A stretch of 64,000 nucleotides of DNA from an uncultured Clostridia bacterium. Its GTDB lineage: Bacteria > Bacillota > Clostridia > Christensenellales > UBA1242. Where the stretch lies: assembly GCA_934757825.1 (NCBI GenBank), contig CAKVLP010000002.1:124001-188000 (forward strand), read 5' to 3'. This document shows, in pieces, positions 1 through 7,267 of this stretch (position 1 is the stretch's first letter; every line of letters begins with the position of its first letter). The notes beneath the pieces were generated by a model that saw only the letters and a program-made list of their open reading frames with translations, made no database searches and had not been told where the DNA came from. The position numbers were made by a program, and so were the translations under genes.

Positions 1-833
1 TCCAAGTATTCTTGTTGGTTTCTAACATTGTAAGCAATAACGCACACTGGCTTTATCCTTTTTACATATCTGCAAGGCAAGTCTTTTGCGTTGTAGCATA
101 TAAAGTCGGGAAGAGCGATTTTGTAAAGTTTTAGTTTTGTAAGGTGTTTTGCTTTGATTGAGCCATACATTTTAACTTTAAACTTTCCGCTTCTTAGAAT
201 TCTTGGGAACCAAGGTGCTTGTGCTAGGAACCATTCAAGCGTATAAGGGTTAAGGCTCATAACAGCCACACTATCGAATAGGTTGTGTTTAACAATGTAC
301 TCGTCTAGCATATCTGCCACTTTTTGCTCAAACTTTCCAACCGTGCCGTCGTTGTTGATGTCGATAATCACAGGGACTTTGCCGGCAATTGTGTTAAGCG
401 CTTCTTGAAGAGTAGGAATTGTTTCGGTCGTTTCGCCAATGTTGATTTGTTTTATTTCGTCAAGCGTCATTTTTGTAAGATATCCGCTTGCTTTGGTGGT
501 TGTGCTAAGCACTTTGCCGTTAAAACAAACAATCTCGCCGTCATCCAACATCTGCACTTGAATAAGGATTGGATATCCTTTTTTCATAGCGTTTTTGTAT
601 GCTTTAAGTGTGTTCTCAGGTGCGTCCTCGCTGGTCAATCCAAACTTGGCAATATAGTTGTCTATAAGCCACGCGTGTTGTAGAATGTTGTCAACGTAGT
701 CGTTTTTAAGTCTCAAATCGCGTAGTTCGTTGTCTTTGCAAATCCTTAAAAATTTGGTTTTTCTGTCGTCATATTTAGTAGGTATGTTTTTCAAAACGGG
801 TTTGTCAACTCGTTTAATATCTTCTTTTTTCAT
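1..833 (-). CDS. GDPD-fold protein, probable pseudoenzyme (C-terminus beyond window)
   Basis: Reading the complementary strand from an ATG at 833 (AAGGAT ribosome binding site 7 nt upstream) gives an open frame running off the window edge, at least 277 residues. The fold signature of glycerophosphodiester phosphodiesterases is visible: APENTLKAYKNA at about 71-82, TKMTLDEIKQI, IPTLQEAL, VPVIIDI and a closing VIAYNV strand. The catalytic positions are all changed. The family AHRG reads AKFG (62-65), the metal-binding ExD reads LIQ (90-92), and FHD reads FNG (104-106). I infer a binding or regulatory protein, not a phosphodiesterase. No signal peptide is evident at the N-terminus. It is divergent from lepA. 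Confidence 0.75.
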   Translation of the reverse strand, partial: MKKEDIKRVDKPVLKNIPTKYDDRKTKFLRICKDNELRDLRLKNDYVDNILQHAWLIDNYIAKFGLTSEDAPENTLKAYKNAMKKGYPILIQVQMLDDGEIVCFNGKVLSTTTKASGYLTKMTLDEIKQINIGETTETIPTLQEALNTIAGKVPVIIDINNDGTVGKFEQKVADMLDEYIVKHNLFDSVAVMSLNPYTLEWFLAQAPWFPRILRSGKFKVKMYGSIKAKHLTKLKLYKIALPDFICYNAKDLPCRYVKRIKPVCVIAYNVRNQQEYL

Positions 834-1047
834 TTCATATATCCTTAAAATTCAAAACGGGGTTTTGAATACAATTTTACTTATTAGTTGACTTATTATA
901 ACAAAGTAAATTGAAATTTACTACTAAATTTGCCCAAAAAGTAAAATTTTGTTCAAATATTTAATCAAAATGATTATTTTAAATAAAATTATTGCTTTAA
1001 AATCAACTTTGATATATATTATTAACATATAAAAACGGAGATTTTAA
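834..1047. promoter_or_regulatory. Divergent intergenic region with probable lepA promoter
   Basis: AT-rich spacer between the minus-strand GDPD-like gene and lepA. A plausible sigma-A promoter for lepA is TTGCTT at 992-997, a 17-bp spacer and TATATT at 1015-1020. A TATAAT on the minus strand (895-900) could serve the divergent gene, but I see no convincing -35 for it. No gene is seen here. Confidence 0.45.
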
Positions 1048-2847
1048 ATGAACGATAGACAAAAACACATAAGAAATTTTTGTATTGTTGCCCACATCGA
1101 CCACGGCAAAAGTACGCTTGCAGATAGGCTATTGGAGGCCACAGGCACGGTCGCTAAACGCGACTTGACCGACCAGATTTTGGATAGTATGGACATCGAA
1201 AAAGAGCGTGGCATAACAATAAAACTTACCCCAAGCCGAATGAAGTACACTTATAATGGCGAGGAGTACGAACTTAATCTTATCGACACCCCAGGTCACG
1301 TGGACTTTACTTATGAGGTTTCGAGGTCGCTTGCTGCTTGTGAGGGCGCAATTTTGATAGTAGACGCCACACAAGGGGTGGAGGCTCAGACACTTGCCAA
1401 CGCGTATTTGGCGGTTGAAAACGACTTGGAAATTTTGCCAGTCATCAACAAAATCGACCTTCCTAGTGCCAACATTGAGGACACTCGAAAGGAGATTGAG
1501 GATATTATAGGTCTTCCTGCCGACGAGTGCCCAGCGATTTCCGCTAAGGACGGCACTAATATCGACGCGGTTTTAAAGGCGATTGTCGAGCAAGTTCCCG
1601 CTCCAAAGGGCGACGAAAATGCTCCTCTTAAAGCCCTAATATTTGATAGTTATTACGACAACTTTAAGGGCGCTGTGTGCTTGGTTAGGATTGTGGACGG
1701 CTGTGTCAAAAAGAATGACAAAATCAAGTTTTTCTCCACTGGAAAGTCCTACGATGTGACCGAAATAGGCTATTTTAGCCCAAGCCCAAAGGAAAGCGAC
1801 GTGCTTCAAGCGGGCGACGTAGGGTACATCTGCGCTAGCATTAAGGCGGTTAGCGAAACTAAGGTTGGCGACACAATTACTAATGCCGAAAATCCTACTC
1901 TTAGCCCACTTCCAGGGTACAAGGAAGTTCAGCCGGTTGTGTTTAGCGGAATTTTCTGCGTGGACGGCTCGCGTTACAATGACTTAAAAGATGCCCTAGA
2001 AAAACTAAAACTAAACGACTATTCGCTAGAATTTGAGCCCGAAGTGTCGCAGGCGCTTGGCTTTGGATTTAGATGCGGTTTCTTAGGACTTCTTCATATG
2101 GAGATTATCCAAGAAAGGTTGGAGAGAGAATTTGACCTCGACCTTATCACAACCGCTCCGACCGTAAGTTATTTGGTGCATAAGACCAATGGCGAGGTTT
2201 TGCAGATTTCCAATCCTAGCGATTTGCCAGAACCTCAGAGCATTTCGTATATGGAAGAGCCAATGGTTAAGGTCAACATTTTCACGCCACCAGAGTATGT
2301 AGGCGCGCTTATGGAACTTAGCCAAGAAAAACGTGGCATTCACTTAGATTTACAATACATCGACCCGCATCGTTGCCAACTTGTTTACAAAATGCCACTT
2401 AACGAGATTATTTTTGATTATTTCGACCAGTTAAAGAGCCGAAGCAAGGGCTATGCTAGCCTTGACTACGAACTTATAGGATACGAGCAGAGTGACCTAG
2501 TAAAACTTGATATGCTCCTTAACGGCGAGGTTTGCGACGCGCTTTCGCTTATCGTGCATAAGGACAAAGCGTATCAGCGTGGCAGAGCGATTGCCGAAAA
2601 ACTAAAAGAGGTTATTCCGCGCCAGTTGTTTGAGATTCCAATCCAGGCGTCTATCGGCAACAAGGTTATCGCCCGCGAGACCATTAAAGCACTTAGAAAA
2701 GACGTGCTTGCAAAGTGTTATGGGGGCGACATAACCCGTAAGAAAAAATTACTAGAAAAACAGAAAAAAGGTAAAAAACGTATGCGTCAAATAGGTTCGG
2801 TTGAAATCCCAAGCGAAGCCTTTATGAGTATACTTAAAGTAGATTAA
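1048..2847 (+). CDS. lepA: Elongation factor 4 (LepA), back-translocating ribosomal GTPase
   Basis: 599 residues, the normal length. The GTPase domain shows G1 AHIDHGKST (15-23), the DTPGH G3 motif and NKID G4, followed by EF-G-like domains and the LepA-specific C-terminal domain ending in the basic KKKLLEKQKKGKKRMRQIG stretch. LepA acts on stalled or mistranslocated ribosomes at the membrane or in the cytosol. The ATG has a clear GGAG ribosome binding site (about 1037). It is followed 10 bp later by hemW, so the two are probably co-transcribed, as in many Bacillota. Nothing unusual is seen. Confidence 0.97.
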   Translation: MNDRQKHIRNFCIVAHIDHGKSTLADRLLEATGTVAKRDLTDQILDSMDIEKERGITIKLTPSRMKYTYNGEEYELNLIDTPGHVDFTYEVSRSLAACEGAILIVDATQGVEAQTLANAYLAVENDLEILPVINKIDLPSANIEDTRKEIEDIIGLPADECPAISAKDGTNIDAVLKAIVEQVPAPKGDENAPLKALIFDSYYDNFKGAVCLVRIVDGCVKKNDKIKFFSTGKSYDVTEIGYFSPSPKESDVLQAGDVGYICASIKAVSETKVGDTITNAENPTLSPLPGYKEVQPVVFSGIFCVDGSRYNDLKDALEKLKLNDYSLEFEPEVSQALGFGFRCGFLGLLHMEIIQERLEREFDLDLITTAPTVSYLVHKTNGEVLQISNPSDLPEPQSISYMEEPMVKVNIFTPPEYVGALMELSQEKRGIHLDLQYIDPHRCQLVYKMPLNEIIFDYFDQLKSRSKGYASLDYELIGYEQSDLVKLDMLLNGEVCDALSLIVHKDKAYQRGRAIAEKLKEVIPRQLFEIPIQASIGNKVIARETIKALRKDVLAKCYGGDITRKKKLLEKQKKGKKRMRQIGSVEIPSEAFMSILKVD

Positions 2848-2857
2848 AGGAGAGACA

Positions 2858-3991
2858 ATGAAAGAATTAGGGCTATACATTCACATTCCGTTTTGCAAAA
2901 GCAAATGTAGTTATTGTAATTTTAATTCCTATCCAAATTGCGACGAGTATCAGCCCGAATATCTTAAAGCCCTGTTAAAGGAAATTGAGGGGTATAAGGA
3001 AAAAATTAAAGACCACATCGTCACGACCATATATATAGGTGGCGGGACTCCCAGCAACTTTTTAAGCGGTGGGATTTCAAGCATTATGCAAAAGGTTAGG
3101 GAGTGCTTTACACTTTCTAGTTCGCCCGAAATTTCTATTGAAGCCAACCCAAACACAATCACTTACGAGCGGATTTTGGAGTGGAAAAACGCCGGTATAA
3201 ATCGCGTGAGCGTTGGGCTTCAATCGGACAACGAGAGACTGCTAAAACTCCTAAACCGCACCCACAGCAAAAAGGATTTTTTGAATGCTATAAAGTTGTT
3301 AGAGCAAAACAAGTTTGACAACATTAACGCCGACATAATGATAGGACTTCCTACGCAAAAACTAAGCGACGTAAAACGCACGCTAAAAACCTTAAAAAGG
3401 TGCGACATTCAGCACGTAAGCGCCTATTGCCTCATCTTGGAAGACGGCACGCCCCTTAAAAAAATGGTTGACGAAGGACGTGTGAAAGAGCCCAAGGAAA
3501 TTAAGGTTTTGTCGATGTACGACTTTGTGTACAACGAACTTAAAAAATGGAGCATACACCGCTACGAGGTCAGCAACTTTGCGCTAGTTGGTCACGAGTG
3601 CAAGCACAACCTTAACTGCTGGAATATGGTGGAGTATGTTGGGTTTGGAGCAGGTGCGCACAGTTTTTTGAACGGCACGCGCTATTACAACCATAGTGGA
3701 ATTAGTGACTACATCTCTGCGGTCAAAGACGGAAACGCGGTCGAGGTGGCAGAACCTCAGACCACCAACGACTTGTTTGAGGAATACATTATGCTAAAAC
3801 TCCGCACCTCCGAGGGCATAAGCCTTAATAGGATTAAGGACGAATACAATATCGACTTGCTCGCAATTAAGGGCGATAAGATACGCGAGTTTGAAAAATT
3901 GGGCTTAATTGAGATTGTGGACGGCTATCTAAGGCTAACCGACGACGGCTTTAAAGTTCTCAACAAAATAGTGCTCGAACTTGTGTGTTAA
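2858..3991 (+). CDS. hemW: Heme chaperone HemW, radical SAM (coproporphyrinogen III oxidase-like)
   Basis: 377 residues. The radical SAM cluster motif CX3CX2C is at C13, C17 and C20, followed by the IYIGGGTPS SAM-binding segment. The N-terminal GLYIHIPFC and the C-terminal HemW domain match the HemW family, which lacks the extra cysteine typical of genuine coproporphyrinogen dehydrogenase (HemN). HemW transfers heme to target proteins; older annotations call it an anaerobic coproporphyrinogen oxidase. It lies in the conserved lepA-hemW-hrcA order, although here three small genes separate it from hrcA. The ribosome binding site is AAAGGAGAG. Confidence 0.93.
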   Translation: MKELGLYIHIPFCKSKCSYCNFNSYPNCDEYQPEYLKALLKEIEGYKEKIKDHIVTTIYIGGGTPSNFLSGGISSIMQKVRECFTLSSSPEISIEANPNTITYERILEWKNAGINRVSVGLQSDNERLLKLLNRTHSKKDFLNAIKLLEQNKFDNINADIMIGLPTQKLSDVKRTLKTLKRCDIQHVSAYCLILEDGTPLKKMVDEGRVKEPKEIKVLSMYDFVYNELKKWSIHRYEVSNFALVGHECKHNLNCWNMVEYVGFGAGAHSFLNGTRYYNHSGISDYISAVKDGNAVEVAEPQTTNDLFEEYIMLKLRTSEGISLNRIKDEYNIDLLAIKGDKIREFEKLGLIEIVDGYLRLTDDGFKVLNKIVLELVC

Positions 3992-3998
3992 TAATAAT

Positions 3999-4028
3999 TT
4001 GACAAAATATGGAAAACTGTGCTAAACT
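3999..4028 (+). promoter_or_regulatory. Sigma-A-type promoter of first small helical gene
   Basis: TTGACA at 3999-4004, an 18-bp spacer, and TAAACT at 4023-4028 preceded by an extended -10 TGC. It lies directly after hemW and gives the small gene at 4063 its own promoter. Confidence 0.6.
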
Positions 4029-4062
4029 ACTTATGTTTTAAAAAAAACAGGAGGTCAAAATT

Positions 4063-4398
4063 ATGGCACAAGATAAATATTCAAAACTTGAAACAACTTT
4101 GTATAGAGCGGACTCCGATAGAGGAATGGCAGAAGCGTGTGAAATGCGTAGAGCATACTTAGATGCTAGGAATTACTATGCTAGTGCCACCACTAACTAT
4201 GAGACTGCTAAGGCTCTTGCATTAGACCTAAAATTGCCAGACGATTTTGAACATGCAAAAACAGGCGCAAGAGAGTGCTCAGCAAAAGTCCCTCAAATGC
4301 AAGCCAAATTCAAAGAGGTTAGGTCATCTAATCCGGGCTTCAAACAACTACAAGGCTTCAAAAAATACAAACAATCTGACGATACATTAGTTAAATAA
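4063..4398 (+). CDS. Small helical protein, paralogue 1 of 3 (MIT/TPR-like)
   Basis: 111 residues, no recognised family. An AGGAGG site precedes the ATG. The core is RRAYLDARNYYASATTNYETAKALA followed, after a short linker, by a helix ending RECSAK. The same spacing of Arg-Arg, Ala and Tyr and the same terminal Glu-Cys appear in the two genes that follow, so this is a tandem family. The A..Y..A..Y..A heptad-like pattern resembles the three-helix MIT or TPR fold. No signal peptide or membrane segment is seen, so it is probably cytosolic and a protein-binding module. The function is unknown, and the family link to MIT is my inference from pattern only. Confidence 0.75.
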   Translation: MAQDKYSKLETTLYRADSDRGMAEACEMRRAYLDARNYYASATTNYETAKALALDLKLPDDFEHAKTGARECSAKVPQMQAKFKEVRSSNPGFKQLQGFKKYKQSDDTLVK

Positions 4399-4420
4399 TG
4401 ATGTAGTCAAAAAATAAAAG

Positions 4421-4450
4421 AAACAAGGCGGTTTTGCCTTGTTTTTTCTT
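4421..4450 (+). terminator. Rho-independent terminator
   Basis: Stem AAACAAGGC (4421-4429) pairs with GCCTTGTTT (4436-4444), followed by a T-run. It separates the first small gene from the second. Confidence 0.85.
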
Positions 4451-4463
4451 GCAAAATTCAATA

Positions 4464-4492
4464 TTGACAAAATAGCACATTTGTGCTATAAT
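4464..4492 (+). promoter_or_regulatory. Perfect-consensus sigma-A promoter with extended -10
   Basis: TTGACA (4464-4469), exactly 17 bp, and TATAAT (4487-4492) preceded by TGC. Both hexamers match consensus fully, which predicts strong constitutive expression of the two small genes at 4521 and 4859. Confidence 0.85.
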
Positions 4493-4520
4493 GTAGTCGT
4501 AAAAAGAGGGGGAAATCAAT

Positions 4521-4859
4521 ATGGCACTTACTAATATTGAAAAAACTATTAAAAGTATAAACAATGGAAAGGACGCTAAGGATAGAGCGGTTTCCTATGA
4601 AAAACGTAGAGCATATGGCGATGCTTACGCGTGCTACGCTGAGGCGTATGGCGCATTTGACCTAGCAGTAGAATATGCGTTTGTGTGCGTGGTTAAAGAA
4701 AATAACGTTGAATTGGCTGACACTTACTATCAAGCAAAAGCAGAACGTAGAGAATGCCTTGAAAAAGCGTTTGAGATGTCTGCACTTCTTAAAGCAAGCC
4801 AAAATAAAAAGACCGGAAACACTCAACCTGTTAAAGCGGACGATAAAAAGGTGAAATAA
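4521..4859 (+). CDS. Small helical protein, paralogue 2 of 3 (MIT/TPR-like)
   Basis: 112 residues. The AGAGGGGG ribosome binding site lies just upstream of ATG 4521. The centre reads KRRAYGDAYACYAEAYGAF followed by a second helix ending AERRECLEKA, matching paralogues 1 and 3 in spacing and key residues. The tail is Lys/Asn-rich and probably disordered. The stop codon overlaps the start of the next gene (TAATG at 4857-4861), so paralogues 2 and 3 are translationally coupled. A full-consensus promoter drives the pair. It is unrelated by sequence to its hemW and hrcA neighbours. Function unknown; a MIT-like three-helix protein-interaction domain is the best guess. Confidence 0.75.
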   Translation: MALTNIEKTIKSINNGKDAKDRAVSYEKRRAYGDAYACYAEAYGAFDLAVEYAFVCVVKENNVELADTYYQAKAERRECLEKAFEMSALLKASQNKKTGNTQPVKADDKKVK

Positions 4860-5107
4860 TGAAAAAGACTAAAACAACAACCGATTTTAAGGCAAAAGGC
4901 GATGCTTACAAAAGACTTGGCAGAAGAAATGACGCCGAGGGAAAATACTCCGCGTCTTATGCTTGTTATGGCAAGGCAATTTCTTGCTACAAAATTGCTC
5001 GCACACAAGCAATGCACAAAGACAAACTAGACGAAATCAACCAAAGCATTCAAGAATGCGAGGCTTGCAAATTCGTTATCGGAAACGAAAAAGACTACAC
5101 GAAATAA
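4859..5107 (+). CDS. Small helical protein, paralogue 3 of 3 (MIT/TPR-like)
   Basis: 82 residues, the shortest of the three. Its core GRRNDAEGKYSASYACYG then KAISCYKIARTQA keeps the paired Arg, the Tyr-Ala register and the terminal QECEAC that corresponds to the REC of the other two. The ATG overlaps the stop of paralogue 2, and the GGTGA upstream serves as ribosome binding site. It has five cysteines in 82 residues, more than its relatives, so metal or redox roles cannot be excluded. Cytosolic by composition. Function unknown. Confidence 0.7.
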   Translation: MKKTKTTTDFKAKGDAYKRLGRRNDAEGKYSASYACYGKAISCYKIARTQAMHKDKLDEINQSIQECEACKFVIGNEKDYTK

Positions 5108-5541
5108 CTTTTAATATGGTCTCAATTACTAAGTAGATAAAGCCCATTAGTAAAACTTAGAGTAAAAAGACGATGTTAAAAAAGTTTAGCATAATATGTT
5201 GGCGCAATATTTGTAGTCTAATTCATCTACAATATGTAGTCCAAATATATTTGCAATATAAAGTGTTACAATTATTATATAAACCTATTGTTATTTTAAA
5301 TACTAACATTATTTTAAACATTGACATCATTACCTTTTTAAGTATTGACATCATTATTAAAACAGGTCGTTTGACCTGTTTTTTTGTTGTTAATATGTAA
5401 AAAATTATTTGTTAAAGCGGATTTTTTGCTTTTTTAATGATATGAAAAACTACATAACGCGATAAATTTTACTAAGATGATATAATCTTACAAAATTTTA
5501 CAAAAATTCTAAAAATGTTTAAAATTTTTTGACATAAATAC
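5108..5541. repeat. AT-rich gene-free stretch with short direct repeats
   Basis: No convincing gene is seen. CAATATTTGTAGTC (5205-5218) and CAATATGTAGTC (5230-5241) repeat 25 bp apart, and ATTGACATCATTA occurs at 5320-5332 and again at 5344-5356, 24 bp apart. The stretch ends in a strong terminator. It looks like a decayed 24-25-bp repeat array or the relic of a lost gene. Confidence 0.45.
5358..5387 (+). terminator. Rho-independent terminator
   Basis: AAACAGGTC (5360-5368) pairs with GACCTGTTT (5373-5381), followed by a T-run. It is the first strong terminator after the three small genes, 250 bp downstream of the last. Confidence 0.85.
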
Positions 5542-5602
5542 TTGACAAACGCATACAATAGGTACTAGAATAGTGCTAGCAGTCTAGGGAATAGAGTGCT
5601 AA
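5542..5602 (+). promoter_or_regulatory. hrcA promoter with CIRCE operator
   Basis: The promoter is TTGACA (5542-5547), an 18-bp spacer and TAGAAT (5566-5571). Directly downstream lies a CIRCE inverted repeat: left arm CTAGCAGTC (5576-5584, 7 of 9 to consensus), a 9-bp spacer, and right arm GAGTGCTAA (5594-5602, 9 of 9). HrcA binds CIRCE and represses the heat-shock operon, so autoregulation of hrcA-grpE-dnaK-dnaJ is predicted. Confidence 0.88.
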
Positions 5603-5643
5603 CAATATTAAAATTATATTGCTAATTATCAAGGAGGTAAGCA

Positions 5644-6714
5644 TTGAAAAGTGATGATAATTTCGAACTTAGTCCTAGAAAAAAGTCGCTTTTGCTAGGT
5701 GCGGTAGAGAGTTATATTGAAAATGCGCTTCCTATCACTAGCGAAAAAGTTCAAAACAATCTGTTTTCTACTTTGTCGAGTGCGACGCTTAGGAACGAAC
5801 TTGCGACCTTGGAAGAACTTGGATATCTAAAACAACTTCACACTTCAAGCGGACGAGTTCCCACGACCAAAGCGTATAGGTACTTTGTAAACAACTTGAT
5901 TTCGAGTAAAAACTTTGACCGCAAAATGCTAAAAAGTGTAAAGCAAAAGTTTCAAGACCGAAGCGAGTTTTTGTTAGACACAATAGATTGTCTAGCCAAA
6001 AAGATTGGCGAAATTGTCGAATATCCAGTTTTTGTTTCGGCAAAAGGATATGAGGAGTTGGTGATTAAGGCTATCAATGTTATTCCGCTTATTACCGGTC
6101 AGGCGCTCGTGCTTATCCAGACCAACGAGGGCATTATCAACAACACCATCAAACTTGAAAATGGTTTGACCGAGGAGCATTGTAAGGACGCCAGTAAGTT
6201 TTTGACCAACAACTTTATGAACAAAAAAGTGGCAGATATGATTGAAAACTTTGATTATTACAATCAGTTGTTTAAAAATCAAATTAAGTACTTCAATGAG
6301 TTGTTTAGCCAGTTGATTTCGGTTCTTAGCGATTTTGTTGAAAACGGAACACTAAGAGTTGAGAAGGGTAGCACCGACAAACTTTTAGAAAAGACCGAAA
6401 TGCAAGACCTAGATAGCGCAAAGAAGTTTTTGCGAGTGGTCGAAAACGAAAACGAGATAAAACATATCATCGACAAGATAGACGAGCAAACCGATAGCGA
6501 CATAGTGTTCTCAATCGGCGACGAAAACGAGGACGAAAACATAAACGATTATAGCATCATCAAAGCGAATTACAGAATGCCAAACGGCATAACCGCAAGC
6601 ATTGGCGTGCTAGGTCCTGAGCGAATGGATTATGCAAAGATAGCATCAGCACTAAAATATGTGGTTGACGAGATGAGCAACATAAAAGGAGAAGATAATG
6701 GCAAAAAATCATAA
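5644..6714 (+). CDS. hrcA: Heat-inducible transcription repressor HrcA
   Basis: 356 residues. It starts at a TTG with a textbook AAGGAGG site at about 5630-5636. The N-terminal winged helix contains LSSATLRNELATLEELGYL then HTSSGRVPT, the HrcA signature, and a GAF-like domain and the dimerisation domain follow. HrcA needs GroEL for activity in Bacillus and represses CIRCE-bearing promoters. A CIRCE site lies 42 bp upstream of the start, which supports the assignment. The 3' end overlaps grpE by 17 bp. Confidence 0.96.
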   Translation: MKSDDNFELSPRKKSLLLGAVESYIENALPITSEKVQNNLFSTLSSATLRNELATLEELGYLKQLHTSSGRVPTTKAYRYFVNNLISSKNFDRKMLKSVKQKFQDRSEFLLDTIDCLAKKIGEIVEYPVFVSAKGYEELVIKAINVIPLITGQALVLIQTNEGIINNTIKLENGLTEEHCKDASKFLTNNFMNKKVADMIENFDYYNQLFKNQIKYFNELFSQLISVLSDFVENGTLRVEKGSTDKLLEKTEMQDLDSAKKFLRVVENENEIKHIIDKIDEQTDSDIVFSIGDENEDENINDYSIIKANYRMPNGITASIGVLGPERMDYAKIASALKYVVDEMSNIKGEDNGKKS

Positions 6715-7198
6715 TTGCAAATGCGAAGAAGAAAAACACAATTGCACCTGTGGCTGTGAGGAGCAAAAGTGCGATTGTCCTAGCAAAGAACAAGAATATT
6801 TGGAACTTGCCCAAAGGATTAAGGCGGAGTTTGAAAACTACAAACGTCGTAACGCCGAAATCACATCGGTTAGTTTCAATAACGGCGTGGTTGCAACTAT
6901 CACAAAACTTCTTCCAGCAATCGATAGTTTCAATCAAGCAACAGCCAACATTAAAGACGAAGAGACCCTTGTTGGGCTAAACTTAATTCTTACCAACATC
7001 TTGACCGCATTTAGCGAGTTGGGCGTCGAGAAAATCGATGCAGTTGGCAAAGAGTTTGACCCAAATTATCACAACGCAATTTTGACCGGCAAAGACGAAA
7101 GTAAGCCAGAAGGAATTGTTTTGGAGGAATATCAACAGGGCTTCAAACTTAAAGACCGCGTTATAAGACATAGCGTTGTCAAAATAAACAAATATTGA
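6698..7198 (+). CDS. grpE: GrpE nucleotide exchange factor with Cys-rich N-terminal tail
   Basis: 166 residues. The GrpE dimer helix (YLELAQRIKAEFENYKRRNAE) and the C-terminal beta domain with GKEFDPNYHNAI are clear. GrpE releases ADP from DnaK. The ATG lies inside the end of hrcA behind a GGAGAAG site. The unusual part is the first 28 residues. Where other GrpE proteins have an acidic disordered tail, this one carries seven cysteines at 7, 9, 16, 18, 20, 25 and 27, in CxC, CxCxC and CxC clusters, plus His5 and His14. That looks like a soft-metal or redox site. This role is inference only. Confidence 0.93.
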   Translation: MAKNHNCKCEEEKHNCTCGCEEQKCDCPSKEQEYLELAQRIKAEFENYKRRNAEITSVSFNNGVVATITKLLPAIDSFNQATANIKDEETLVGLNLILTNILTAFSELGVEKIDAVGKEFDPNYHNAILTGKDESKPEGIVLEEYQQGFKLKDRVIRHSVVKINKY

Positions 7199-7267
7199 TT
7201 TTTATGATGCTTTCTAAATAAAAACATCAAAATATATATATAAATTTTTTTAAGGAGATTTAATAAT

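Noticed and set aside
2858..3991. Genuine oxygen-independent coproporphyrinogen III oxidase (HemN)
   Set aside because: The N-terminal cluster motif and position next to lepA fit the chaperone HemW.
5173..5400. 75-codon Ile-rich frame
   Set aside because: AT-rich composition only, no start signal, and it ends inside a terminator.
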